Shown: positions 19,400-28,094 of the stretch, one piece after another
How the letters are laid out: each line of letters begins with the position of its first letter
Position numbering within the stretch: position 1 is the stretch's first letter
From: Nostoc sp. RI_552
Lineage (GTDB): Bacteria > Cyanobacteriota > Cyanobacteriia > Cyanobacteriales > Nostocaceae
Reading direction: 5' to 3'
Assembly: GCA_016124525.1 (NCBI GenBank)
Contig: WGNO01000055.1
Location: 1 to 64,000 of the forward strand
Length of the DNA: 64,000 bases
Translations under genes and position numbers: made by a program
The notes under the pieces: model-generated
The model's input: the letters and a program-made list of their open reading frames with translations, nothing else
Database searches by the model: none
Told to the model about the DNA's origin: nothing

Positions 19400-20122
19400 A
19401 TGAGTAAGATTCGTATTGCTCTGATTGAAGATCATGACCTGACCCGTCTAGGTATCCGGACGGCTTTACTACAAAAAAAAGAAATTGAAGTTGTAGGAGA
19501 AGCTGCTAATGGAACCACAGGTTTAAGAATGTTGAAAAAACTACAACCAGACATTGCAATTGTCGATATTGGTTTACCAGACAAGGATGGAATTGAATTG
19601 ACAAAGGAATTGAAAGCCCTCACCAATGAAGACGATTCACCAACAAAAGTGCTAATTTTAACGCTACAGGACCACAAAAAATCCGTGCTAGCAGCTTTTG
19701 CAGCTGGAGCAGACTCTTATTGTATGAAGGACATCAAGTTTGATAGTTTACTGGAAGCTGTACACGTAACTTACAATGGCAACGCTTGGATTGATCCAGC
19801 CATCGCACGGATTGTGTTACAACAAGCCCAAGAAAATCGCCCATTACAAGAGAAAGCACTGAATAAAGATGATAAAAATATTATTATTTCCAGCCCAGAA
19901 TCTGAACATCAAGAAAATATTGACCCTTACACTCTTACAGAAAGAGAGTTAGAAGTATTACAGTTAATCGTTGAAGGTTGTAATAATGCACTTATTGCCG
20001 AACGACTCTACATCACTGTTGGCACTGTAAAAACACACGTCAGAAATATTTTGAATAAGCTATGTGCTGATCATCGCACCCAAGCAGCAGTACGCGCCTT
20101 GCGTTCTGGACTGGTAGAGTGA
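19400..20122 (+). CDS. NarL/LuxR-type response regulator
   Basis: A two-domain transcription regulator of 240 residues. The receiver domain comes first (residues 1-125): acidic pair EDHD, phospho-acceptor Asp in IAIVDIGLPD near residue 54, and later Thr and Lys (LILTLQD, CMKDIK). A 35-residue polar linker follows, then a LuxR-type helix-turn-helix (residues 175-238: TERELEVLQLIVEG, GTVKTHVRNIL). I choose ATG 19400 over the in-frame TTG six bases upstream. No cognate kinase lies nearby, so the signal is unknown. Confidence 0.93.
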   Translation: MSKIRIALIEDHDLTRLGIRTALLQKKEIEVVGEAANGTTGLRMLKKLQPDIAIVDIGLPDKDGIELTKELKALTNEDDSPTKVLILTLQDHKKSVLAAFAAGADSYCMKDIKFDSLLEAVHVTYNGNAWIDPAIARIVLQQAQENRPLQEKALNKDDKNIIISSPESEHQENIDPYTLTERELEVLQLIVEGCNNALIAERLYITVGTVKTHVRNILNKLCADHRTQAAVRALRSGLVE

Positions 20123-20127
20123 ATTTA

Positions 20128-20167
20128 TTGACATCCTCCCTATGCTATGGAAGAGTCAGGGTTCCCC
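20128..20167 (+). repeat. Decayed IS200/IS605-like end sequence
   Basis: TTGACATCCTCCC followed by a weak CCCT/AGGG hairpin and GGTTCCCC. This arrangement resembles the conserved ends of IS200/IS605-type elements in cyanobacteria. No transposase frame remains here. Related hairpins lie at 17961 and 43295. Confidence 0.4.
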
Positions 20168-20361
20168 ATGTTTAGTTAAAAAATGTAAATTAGTTAATAA
20201 CTTTTGCTAATTTTATTTGATTTATTAGTGGTAGTTATTAAATACTAGATACAGCAAGTCCAGCCACTAGATTTTATCTCAGCGAAAAAAATAAAGGTAT
20301 AGTCCTAACAACCTCCAGGATTGTCAAGGGGGTATAAAACCGTCCAAACTAAACTAAATTA

Positions 20362-20814
20362 ATGGCTAAATCTATGGAAGCTTTATTTTGTTTGTCCCCA
20401 CGTTATCGCCTTGATGATGAATCACCTTGGCTGGAGGGTATCGATCCTAGTCGTCACTACTGGATTGCACTCAATGGAGAAAAAAATACAACAATAGCTA
20501 TACCAGGGTTAATAGTTTCCTCCATGAGTGAATTAAAGCAGGCCATCCGCGAATTTCGCTCTTTGCAGCCTGGGGAACAGATGACTGTGAATAGAATTGC
20601 CAGTGGTTGTACAATTCACTGTCTAAGTCCTAATTGTTATGCTGTGGAAGCTGAGATTAATAATGCTTTAGTTTGGCATCTATTTGATCAAGAAACTTTA
20701 GATAGTTTATTAATGACGGCACACCCAGAATGGCAATGTGCGCCATCAGATATTGATTTGGGTCGGAAATTATTACTGCGCTCCTTGCAGCAAACATCTG
20801 TGATCAAAAAATAA
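20362..20814 (+). CDS. Hypothetical protein, 150 residues
   Basis: A soluble 150-residue protein of no family I recognise, with no signal peptide or membrane helix. It contains HYWIALNGEKNTT and IHCLSPNCYAVEAEI, with a CLSPNC cysteine pair in mid-protein. Codon use looks like its neighbours, and the frame has a clear ATG. It ends 24 bases before the stop of the convergent carotenoid-protein gene. Probably a lineage-specific cyanobacterial protein. Confidence 0.65.
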   Translation: MAKSMEALFCLSPRYRLDDESPWLEGIDPSRHYWIALNGEKNTTIAIPGLIVSSMSELKQAIREFRSLQPGEQMTVNRIASGCTIHCLSPNCYAVEAEINNALVWHLFDQETLDSLLMTAHPEWQCAPSDIDLGRKLLLRSLQQTSVIKK

Positions 20815-20838
20815 GCATCATCAAAATCAAAATTTCGG

Positions 20839-21288
20839 CTAATCTTGCTGGCGTAGAGCAATTAACTCTTGGGGAGAAGCTAGAAGTTTGATTTTAGCAC
20901 CAATGATTTGCCGTTGTACATTGACAATAAACAGCCAGGTTACATTGACCCTACACCAAGAAGTTTGTACCTTACCTGTTACCTGAAATTGAATTTGGTC
21001 ATTTTCTACATTTTGGACGATTCCCTCACGGGGACAGGCTTGAATATTTTCAGCTTCTTGTTGCAAATAGGTAAAGATTGCCTCTCGTCCCACAATAGCA
21101 GATTCAAAAGGCGGATACATCACCCCATCATCAGCAAATAAGGCTGCAGTTTCCTGAAATTGTCGAGCGTTGAGAGTTTCAAAATAACCCAGGATAATCG
21201 GTTCCAAGATTCCCTCAATTTTAAATTCTTCTTTTGCTCTAAGGGCAACATTTGTCTGAGTTGCTTCTCTACATTTAGCAGCTGTCAT
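20839..21288 (-). CDS. CTD homologue of orange carotenoid protein (CTDH), NTF2-like
   Basis: A 149-residue NTF2-fold protein that aligns along its length with the C-terminal domain of orange carotenoid protein. It has ALFADDGVMYPPFESAIVG, the segment TGKVQTSW and ending LLASPQELIAL. Trp111 and Trp118 fall where OCP has its two carotenoid-contacting tryptophans. Free-standing CTDHs take carotenoid from membranes and hand it to helical carotenoid proteins. Cys112 sits next to Trp111; a cysteine forms a disulphide dimer in the studied Anabaena CTDH, but I cannot confirm equivalence here. The gene lies 186 bases downstream of, and on the same strand as, the helical carotenoid protein gene. Confidence 0.85.
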   Translation of the reverse strand: MTAAKCREATQTNVALRAKEEFKIEGILEPIILGYFETLNARQFQETAALFADDGVMYPPFESAIVGREAIFTYLQQEAENIQACPREGIVQNVENDQIQFQVTGKVQTSWCRVNVTWLFIVNVQRQIIGAKIKLLASPQELIALRQQD

Positions 21289-21474
21289 ATATTTACTTTG
21301 ATTACCCTAACTCAACTTAATTTAAAAATAAAAGCCAACAGCAAAAATATACTATGGAAATAAATTGCTAAAAGAGCAATGAATCTTTACGCTGAATATG
21401 TTGCACCATTCTCAATAACTATAAAAACTGTCATCAAACCACTGGTAAGAGACACAAGTATATTCGCATTTCAT

Positions 21475-21996
21475 TTAGTCAACTAAGGGGTCAACGCCCA
21501 TATCAGCTACCACCTTGCGAAGAACAGAGATTTGTTCACCAAAATCTAGCGCCTTAATAGCTTCAAGTACCTCTAAACCATCACGAGAAAGTTGATACCC
21601 CACTGGCATCGGTACAATCAGGCGTTTTACCATCAATTCTGATAATTCGTACCAAAAAGCCAACTTTGTACTGTAGCTCAGAGTACCATAGGAACGGCAA
21701 ATTTGAGTATTTTTCCTATAAACTAACTCACGCATCACATTTAACTGATCTGCATGAGACATGTGCTTGATTTGATTCAGCAGCCCTTCGGCCAACTGTA
21801 AACGAGCCGCTCCTGTGGCTGCCGGCGTAATGGCACACCCCATTTCTGTATAGGCATACCATAGTACTGCTAGCTGGTCATCCGCACCCAGGCTTTGAAA
21901 GACACCTGTGGTAGAGTTAACAGCATCACGAAGCTGAGTACCATAATTCAAACTCTCAGATAGGTCGGCTGAAGAGGAATCAGAAGTGAAAGTCAT
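21475..21996 (-). CDS. Helical carotenoid protein (OCP N-terminal domain homologue)
   Basis: A 173-residue all-helical protein matching the N-terminal effector domain of orange carotenoid protein. It has LGADDQLAVLWYAYTEMG (residues 37-54; Trp and Tyr of the carotenoid pocket), ICRSYGTLSY, LAFWYELSELM and PMPVGYQLS. Helical carotenoid proteins bind a keto-carotenoid and quench singlet oxygen; one clade (HCP4) also quenches phycobilisome excitation. Pairing with a CTDH is typical of HCP4-type loci, so HCP4 is the likely class, but this is an inference. An extra 15-residue Ser/Asp-rich leader precedes the domain. Located on phycobilisomes or thylakoids without its own membrane anchor. Confidence 0.88.
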   Translation of the reverse strand: MTFTSDSSSADLSESLNYGTQLRDAVNSTTGVFQSLGADDQLAVLWYAYTEMGCAITPAATGAARLQLAEGLLNQIKHMSHADQLNVMRELVYRKNTQICRSYGTLSYSTKLAFWYELSELMVKRLIVPMPVGYQLSRDGLEVLEAIKALDFGEQISVLRKVVADMGVDPLVD

Positions 21997-22215
21997 GATT
22001 TCGCCACAGTTGATTAATTGAAATACTTATGTCACCAGTGAGAGGTGTGCATTACCCAAAGTTTTTTTACCCCTCAACTCACATACTGCATTATTTCTTA
22101 ACAAAAAGCAAATAAATTTTACATATGGGTGGGTTAGCAAATGTTTAACACAGGTCTAGACAAGATAATGTATAAATGGGCCGCTCGTAATCATGGCTAA
22201 ATTCACATAAGAAAA

Positions 22216-23166
22216 ATGGATAAGGATTCTGTAACAAGCAGTATAGTTAAAGAAAAAGCCCAAGAGTTAGGATTTCACAAAGTCGGGATTACTACTGTAG
22301 ATAGAGGAGATAATACAGAAGCACAGAGGTTACAAACGTGGATAAACCTGGGTTATCACGCCGATATGAAATGGATGAATAACCCCAAGCGTCAAGATGT
22401 TCGCTTAGTCATGCCAGAAACGCGATCGCTAATATGTGTCGCCCTCAACTACTACACACCAAATCAACGTCCTGAAGGCCAAGAATACGCCAAAATTGCT
22501 CGTTACGGCTGGGGTAGAGACTATCATAAGGTGATGCATAAGAAGCTCAAAGCTTTGACCGCTTGGCTAGAATCACTCAAAGCAGGTATTAAAGCCAGAT
22601 ATTATGCAGATACCGGCCCAATACAAGATAAAGTCTGGGCGCAACGAGCCGGAATTGGTTGGATTGCCAAAAATGGTAATGTGATCACTCGAGAATATGG
22701 CTCTTGGGTATTTTTAGGAGAGATATTAACAAATCTGGAACTAGAAAGCGATCGCCCACACACCGAACACTGTGGTAGCTGCACTCGTTGTCTAGAAGCT
22801 TGTCCCACAAGTGCAATTACCCAACCGTTTGTAGTAGATGCAAATCGCTGCATCGCCTACCACACCATTGAAAATCCCTCGGAAACATTACCAGAGAAAA
22901 TATCAGGCAATTTACAAGGTTGGGTTGCTGGATGCGACATTTGCCAAGATGTTTGTCCTTGGAATCAGCGTTTTGCACAGACAACGAATGTAGCAGATTT
23001 TCAGCCTTATCCTACCAATATTGCACCTCAACTGGTAGAATTAGCCAACATCTCAACAGAGGAATGGGATAAACGATTTCCCGCCTCGGCATTGCGGCGT
23101 ATTAAGCCAGAAATGTTGAGACGAAATGCCCGTGCTCATCTTGACGCATCCAAACTTAAAGAATGA
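22216..23166 (+). CDS. queG: Epoxyqueuosine reductase
   Basis: Carries out the last step of queuosine synthesis, reducing epoxyqueuosine in tRNA with a cobalamin and two [4Fe-4S] clusters. The 316-residue protein has the ferredoxin-like cysteine sets CGSCTRCLEACP (near residues 191-202) and GCDICQDVCPW (near 240-250), plus the family blocks ARYGWGRDYH and WAQRAGIGWIAKNGN. Its stop overlaps the start of the following HAD gene by four bases (ATGA), so the two are translationally coupled. Confidence 0.96.
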   Translation: MDKDSVTSSIVKEKAQELGFHKVGITTVDRGDNTEAQRLQTWINLGYHADMKWMNNPKRQDVRLVMPETRSLICVALNYYTPNQRPEGQEYAKIARYGWGRDYHKVMHKKLKALTAWLESLKAGIKARYYADTGPIQDKVWAQRAGIGWIAKNGNVITREYGSWVFLGEILTNLELESDRPHTEHCGSCTRCLEACPTSAITQPFVVDANRCIAYHTIENPSETLPEKISGNLQGWVAGCDICQDVCPWNQRFAQTTNVADFQPYPTNIAPQLVELANISTEEWDKRFPASALRRIKPEMLRRNARAHLDASKLKE

Positions 23167-23798
23167 CCCAAAAAGTAATTATTTTTGATTTTGATGGCAC
23201 AATTGCCGATACAGTAGATGCTCTTGTGAGTATAGCCAATCGTTTAGCTTTAGAATTTGGTTATATACAAATTACTCCAGATCAACTTGCACTACTGAGA
23301 AACTTTACCTCTAGAGAAATTATTAAATACTCAGGTATATCTCTATTTAAAATTCCGTTTCTACTCAAAAAAGTTAAAGGAGAATTAAAACACAAAATTA
23401 GAGAGTTTAAACCAATACCGGGAATTTCCGCAGCTTTAATGGAACTGCAAAATGAAGGTTATAGATTAGGAATCATTACATCTAATTCTGAAGATAACGT
23501 CACGGATTTCCTCAAAAATAACGAATTAGATCAGTTATTCGACTTTATTTATTCAGGAGTGACAATTTTTGGCAAAACAACCATAATTAATAACGTACTG
23601 AGACAGAAACAACTCAAAACTCAAGAAGTCATTTATGTCGGTGACGAAACCAGGGATATAGAAGCCTCAAAAAAAGCTAATATCAAAGTAATTGCAGTAA
23701 CCTGGGGTTTTAATTCTCCAGAAGCCTTAGCTAAACAAAATCCAGATTTTTTGATTAACCAACCGACGGAATTACTAGAAGCAATCAAAAAGTGTTGA
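23163..23798 (+). CDS. HAD-superfamily phosphatase (phosphoglycolate phosphatase-like)
   Basis: A 211-residue haloacid-dehalogenase hydrolase. Motif I is DFDGTIAD (residues 8-15), motif II is GIITSNSED, Lys of motif III lies in KTTIINNV, and motif IV is YVGDETRDIEAS. A helical cap lies between motifs I and II, as in phosphoglycolate phosphatase and pyrophosphatase PpaX-type enzymes. The substrate is not decided by sequence. The gene overlaps queG by ATGA, so it is co-expressed with it, although a direct role in queuosine synthesis is not implied. Confidence 0.88.
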   Translation: MTQKVIIFDFDGTIADTVDALVSIANRLALEFGYIQITPDQLALLRNFTSREIIKYSGISLFKIPFLLKKVKGELKHKIREFKPIPGISAALMELQNEGYRLGIITSNSEDNVTDFLKNNELDQLFDFIYSGVTIFGKTTIINNVLRQKQLKTQEVIYVGDETRDIEASKKANIKVIAVTWGFNSPEALAKQNPDFLINQPTELLEAIKKC

Positions 23799-23969
23799 AA
23801 GGTTGTTGGTTAAATCCTCAAATTTACCGAACAACCTAACTAATATCCATGACTCCAAAACCATTCCCCAGATAATAGATTAGTTGAGATAACTCTTACT
23901 TAAGTAGAATTTCCGGGATTCATTCCTGCGGTAGCTCCGGGTAAGCCTGTGTACAAGGAAGACTTGATA

Positions 23970-24749
23970 TTATTTAATTTCTGAAGACATAGTTACTTGA
24001 GTCAAATCATTTGGTGTCAAGTTGCTGTGGACTACTGCGCCATCACGAAACCATACAATGCGTTGAGTTTGACGGGCTACATCTGATTCATGAGTTACCA
24101 TAACAACCGTAATTCCACTATTATTCAACTCGCTGAAAATATCCAACACTTCCTGGGTTGTCTGAGAATCCAGTGCGCCAGTGGGTTCATCAGCTAGAAG
24201 AACAACCGGACGATTAACAATAGCACGAGCGATTGCTACCCGTTGCTGCTGTCCACCAGATAATTGAGTGGGTTTATTATTGAGGCGGTTTTCTAAGCCA
24301 ACCTTTATTAATGCTTCCGTAGCGCGATCACGTCTTTCCCTGGGGTGAACACTGGCATATACCATTGGTAGCATGACATTTTCTAAAGCTGTCAGTTGGG
24401 GTAATAAGTGAAATTGTTGGAACACAAACCCCAATTTTTTATTGCGAATTTTGGCTAAATCGCCATCACTCATCTGAGCGACATCAACGTTATCTAAGTA
24501 ATAATTTCCACTGGTGGGGCGATCTAAACATCCGATAATATTCATGGCTGTGGATTTACCAGAACCAGAAGGCCCCATAATTGAACAATATTCACCCTTA
24601 TGGATAGTTAAATTCACATCGTTGAGTGCTTTGACTTCAGTTTCACCACTTCCATAGATTTTAAAAATATTCTCTAGGCGTATAATTGCTGATTTCGTCC
24701 CAAGACCAGGAACAAGACCACCGGTAATTGTAATAGTGTTTGTCATCAT
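23970..24749 (-). CDS. ABC transporter ATPase, MacB/LolD type
   Basis: A 259-residue ATPase that drives the adjacent MacB/FtsX-type permease. Walker A is GPSGSGKST, signature LSGGQQQR, Walker [14 protein letters not shown]-loop VTHESD. The Q-rich signature and [12 protein letters not shown] are typical of the MacB/LolD/DevA group. It is the last gene of a three-gene cluster (fusion protein, permease, ATPase), separated from the permease by a 289-base gap, unusually wide for an operon. It may therefore have its own promoter. Confidence 0.93.
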   Translation of the reverse strand: MMTNTITITGGLVPGLGTKSAIIRLENIFKIYGSGETEVKALNDVNLTIHKGEYCSIMGPSGSGKSTAMNIIGCLDRPTSGNYYLDNVDVAQMSDGDLAKIRNKKLGFVFQQFHLLPQLTALENVMLPMVYASVHPRERRDRATEALIKVGLENRLNNKPTQLSGGQQQRVAIARAIVNRPVVLLADEPTGALDSQTTQEVLDIFSELNNSGITVVMVTHESDVARQTQRIVWFRDGAVVHSNLTPNDLTQVTMSSEIK

Positions 24750-25038
24750 AATTTTAGTTATTGGTAATGAAGGAGTCTATTTATTTCTTAGGGTAGCTTA
24801 AGCAAAAACACTGACAAAATAGTCTCAAAAGTATACCAGAAGTGACTTTGACATCGTTTTGATTAGTTTGTTGGTATATATAGGTTCCAGGCGTTTTTGG
24901 TGACTTGATGTATTTACGTTACCCCCCAAGGGTTTGAGTCTTGTTTTTTCCTCAAAAATGTTTAGGTTCTGTGAGGATAAAGGAAGCCTACGTGGTAAGT
25001 TGCAATCACCCGCATTTATCCCTGGGGTAGTTCAGGGT

Positions 25039-26256
25039 CTAAGCACTTCTCAGGGCTACAATCGGGTCAAGTTGAGCCGCACGCCGGGCGGGAACGACAC
25101 CAAAAAATAAACCAACACCGCCAGAGACACCAACAGCCGTAGCGATGGCAGTAAAAGAAATTGCTGCCTCTAAGGGAGATATTGCCGCTAGCAATACAAT
25201 ACTAGTTACACCAACGGTAGTCCCAATTACACCACCAATAACAGAAACAATTACAGCTTCAATGATGAATTGCAGCAAAATATCTTGTTCTGTTGCACCT
25301 ATTGCCTTCCGCAATCCAATTTCTTGGGTGCGTTCAGTAACGGAAACCAGCATAATATTCATGATGCCAATACCGCCTACAAATAATGATATGCCAGCGA
25401 TGGCAGCTAGCATGATAGTTAATGCACCTGTGATTTGACCGACGATTTGCAAAGCATCCTTTTGAGTATTGATTGTGAAATCATCTTCTCCAATAATTTT
25501 GTGCCGCAAACGAAGTAAATTAGTAATTTGAAACCTTGCTGCATCTACGCTTTCGGCATTTTTAGCTGAGACGGCAATATAAGTTAACTCTAATCCGTAG
25601 GGAGAAGTGCGCCCGACAATTCTGTTAGCCATTGTCACTAGAGGTATCAAAGCTGCTTCATCATAATTCACACCCAAATTTGAGCCCTTGCTTGTTAATA
25701 CCCCAATGATTTGAAAACTGGCATTTTTAATCCGCAACTGCTCACCGATAGGGTTACTATCACCAAAAAATCTTTCTGCCAAATCTGCGCCCAAGACTAC
25801 CACTTGGTTATTTCGTTTCATGTCTATGTCAGTGAAAAATCGCCCTGTGGCAATTTCAAAGTCACGAACCTTTAGGAAAGAGGGAGTTGTGCCAATGATA
25901 TTAACATTGGTGTTTTGGTTACGGTAGATAACTACCTGCCTACTATTCAACTCTGGTGTAACTCCCGCTACCGTCGGTACTTGATTAGAGATGGCCTTGG
26001 CATCTTCAAATACTAAAGTTTTCGGTATATCTCTTGAGATACGCTGAGTGGCGCGATTACCTGGAATCACAAACAACATATTTGTACCTAAAGATTGTAG
26101 TTGTTTGTCAACAAACCTTTGTCCACCTTCACCAATCCCAATCATGGCAATTACCGAAGCGTTACCGATAACAATCCCCAACATTGTCAGGGCGCTACGC
26201 AACTTATTGGACAGCAGGGTTTTTCCTGCCATTTGCATACTTTCTAGGAAGTTCAT
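25039..26256 (-). CDS. MacB/FtsX-type ABC permease
   Basis: A 405-residue permease. The first membrane helix lies at residues 18-43 (LRSALTMLGIVIGNASVIAM). A periplasmic domain of about 220 residues follows, and three helices sit at the C-terminus with MLVSVTERTQEIGLRKAIGA between them. This is the MacB layout without the fused ATPase, as in DevC-type exporters. Together with the neighbouring fusion protein and ATPase it would form a tripartite pump that pulls substrates from the periplasm through an outer-membrane TolC-type channel. The fusion-protein gene ends 38 bases upstream. Confidence 0.92.
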   Translation of the reverse strand: MNFLESMQMAGKTLLSNKLRSALTMLGIVIGNASVIAMIGIGEGGQRFVDKQLQSLGTNMLFVIPGNRATQRISRDIPKTLVFEDAKAISNQVPTVAGVTPELNSRQVVIYRNQNTNVNIIGTTPSFLKVRDFEIATGRFFTDIDMKRNNQVVVLGADLAERFFGDSNPIGEQLRIKNASFQIIGVLTSKGSNLGVNYDEAALIPLVTMANRIVGRTSPYGLELTYIAVSAKNAESVDAARFQITNLLRLRHKIIGEDDFTINTQKDALQIVGQITGALTIMLAAIAGISLFVGGIGIMNIMLVSVTERTQEIGLRKAIGATEQDILLQFIIEAVIVSVIGGVIGTTVGVTSIVLLAAISPLEAAISFTAIATAVGVSGGVGLFFGVVPARRAAQLDPIVALRSA

Positions 26257-26293
26257 GATAATTCGTAATTAACACAAAAATAGGCTGAAAATT

Positions 26294-27763
26294 TTATTGC
26301 TTGTTCTGCTCTTTGGCTTTTTGGATGATGTAGTTTTTAGGTGGATTGACAAATACGCGATCACCTGGTTCTACTCCCTTTAATATTTGAGTTTGGTTTT
26401 CGATTTGCGCCCCAATAGTCACTTCACGAAACTGGGGTTTATTTTTTTCATCTGCTACCAGTACACCAGTTCTACCTTCTTCAGTGACAATTGCTACTGT
26501 AGGTAATACCACAGCATCACTGAGGCGATCGCCCAGAAAAGTCAGATTTACATTTAAGCCAGAACGGAGTTTATTTATACCTGTATCGAGAGCTACCCGC
26601 ACTTGAAAGGATGTAACGCCTTGTTCTACTACCGCTTCAGGTGCAATCAAGCGCACATTTCCCTTAAATACTTGGTCAGGATAAGCATCAGCCACAATTT
26701 CTACTTGCTGTCCTGGTTCGATTCTGCCAATATCCACTTCTGGAACTTGAGCGAGTACTTCCAAACCTCGTGCAACTGCGACAATAGAACTAGAAGTTGC
26801 TGATGCACTGGTGGAAGCGGAAGTTGTGGGAGTCACAAAAGCACCGACATTAGCATATTTCTGGGTGACAATTCCCGATAAGGGCGCACGAATCACAGTA
26901 TCTTGCAACCTGACTTCAGCCGCTTGCAATTGAGCTTCAGCAGCTTTTACTACTGCTTCAAGTCGAGCAATTTCTTCTGGGCGACTACCACTTTGTAACA
27001 GTAGTAATGCAGCTCGCGCTTCAGTAACAGCAGCTTCTCTGACAGCAATTTCTTCACTGCGGCTACCACTTTCCAATAGTGACAATCGTTTTTGTGCTTC
27101 TACTAAACTCGCTTTTGCCCTTTGGTTTTCACTAATATACTGTTCTAATTGCTGTTGAGAAGTTACCCCTTGCTCTGTTAATTTTCCATAGCGGTTTACC
27201 TGGGATTCGGTGAAATTTACCTGTGCTTGGGCTGCATCTACTTGTGCTTTACCTTGAGCAATTTCTTGAGTACGATTCCCCCCGCGAGCTTGATTTAACT
27301 GTGCCTGGGCTTGGGCTAAACGCGCTTTACCTTGAGCAATTTCTTGAGTACGATTCCCCCCGCGAGCTTGATTTAACTGTGCCTGGGCTTGGGCTAAATT
27401 GGCGCGGTTCTGCTGGATTTGGGCGGGGATCTCCCCCACATCCATCCGTGCGAGAACTTTTCCTTGGTCCACCCTATCACCTTGTTCTACATATAACTTT
27501 GCCAGCACACCTGGGGTTTTCGGACTAATATTCACACTCTGAACTGGAACAACTTTACCACTAGCAGTAATCCGTAAAGTTACATTTTGTGCTTCTACAG
27601 GAACAGTTAATTCGGTAGTATTTTGTTCATCAGTTCCCTGATTGACTAGGTTATGGGTAATAGTTGTACCCACACCTAAAACACCTACTGCTATTAAGCC
27701 CATTGCCCAGCGTAGCGGATATTTTACTTTGCCAATGAAGGGAAATTCTATTTGCGGAACCAT
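26294..27763 (-). CDS. HlyD/MacA-type membrane fusion protein
   Basis: The periplasmic adaptor of the MacB-type pump encoded next to it. I start it at ATG 27763: the frame is open to 27904, but the extra 47 residues look untranslated, whereas MVPQIEFPFIG leads directly into the single membrane helix (WAMGLIAVGVLGVGTTI). Then come a lipoyl half-motif (GDRVDQGKVLARMD), a long coiled-coil hairpin of about 170 residues, the second lipoyl half (RAPLSGIVTQKYANVGAFV) and beta-barrel/membrane-proximal domains. The coiled coil contains an exact in-frame 26-residue duplication (ARGGNRTQEIAQGK repeated) with nearly identical DNA. First gene of the cluster. Confidence 0.92.
   Translation of the reverse strand: MVPQIEFPFIGKVKYPLRWAMGLIAVGVLGVGTTITHNLVNQGTDEQNTTELTVPVEAQNVTLRITASGKVVPVQSVNISPKTPGVLAKLYVEQGDRVDQGKVLARMDVGEIPAQIQQNRANLAQAQAQLNQARGGNRTQEIAQGKARLAQAQAQLNQARGGNRTQEIAQGKAQVDAAQAQVNFTESQVNRYGKLTEQGVTSQQQLEQYISENQRAKASLVEAQKRLSLLESGSRSEEIAVREAAVTEARAALLLLQSGSRPEEIARLEAVVKAAEAQLQAAEVRLQDTVIRAPLSGIVTQKYANVGAFVTPTTSASTSASATSSSIVAVARGLEVLAQVPEVDIGRIEPGQQVEIVADAYPDQVFKGNVRLIAPEAVVEQGVTSFQVRVALDTGINKLRSGLNVNLTFLGDRLSDAVVLPTVAIVTEEGRTGVLVADEKNKPQFREVTIGAQIENQTQILKGVEPGDRVFVNPPKNYIIQKAKEQNKQ
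27246..27398 (-). repeat. Tandem 78-bp in-frame duplication in the fusion-protein gene
   Basis: 27246-27320 and 27324-27398 are the same 75 bases at a period of 78 bp. This adds 26 residues to the coiled-coil hairpin. The identity at DNA level indicates a recent event or ongoing slippage. More diverged repeats (SGSRSEEIA, SGSRPEEIA) further along show the whole hairpin grew by duplication. Confidence 0.9.
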
Positions 27764-28094
27764 AAACAGTAGCCTATGAATATCACTTGTGGTCAAGCAA
27801 GTGCAGAAATTTAAAAGATGTCTGGACTCAATGCTAAATACTAAATACTCATAGCCGTGACTGATAACCCGTTTTGGGCTACAGTACCTTGCTATGCCCA
27901 TCAACTAAACACTTAATAGTTGCTTAATCTTTCTTTATATTAGCTTTTAGTCTTTGTTTACGTCTTCACCTGTTAAATTAATTTTGCCAGGGTATAGGTA
28001 ATTGCCCTTGAGGGTCAACTTTGCCTTTCTTCTCCATCAGAGATCGTTTAAGCTAGCTGGAAGATTCCTTGATTTGTGGCTAAGAGGCGGTAGT

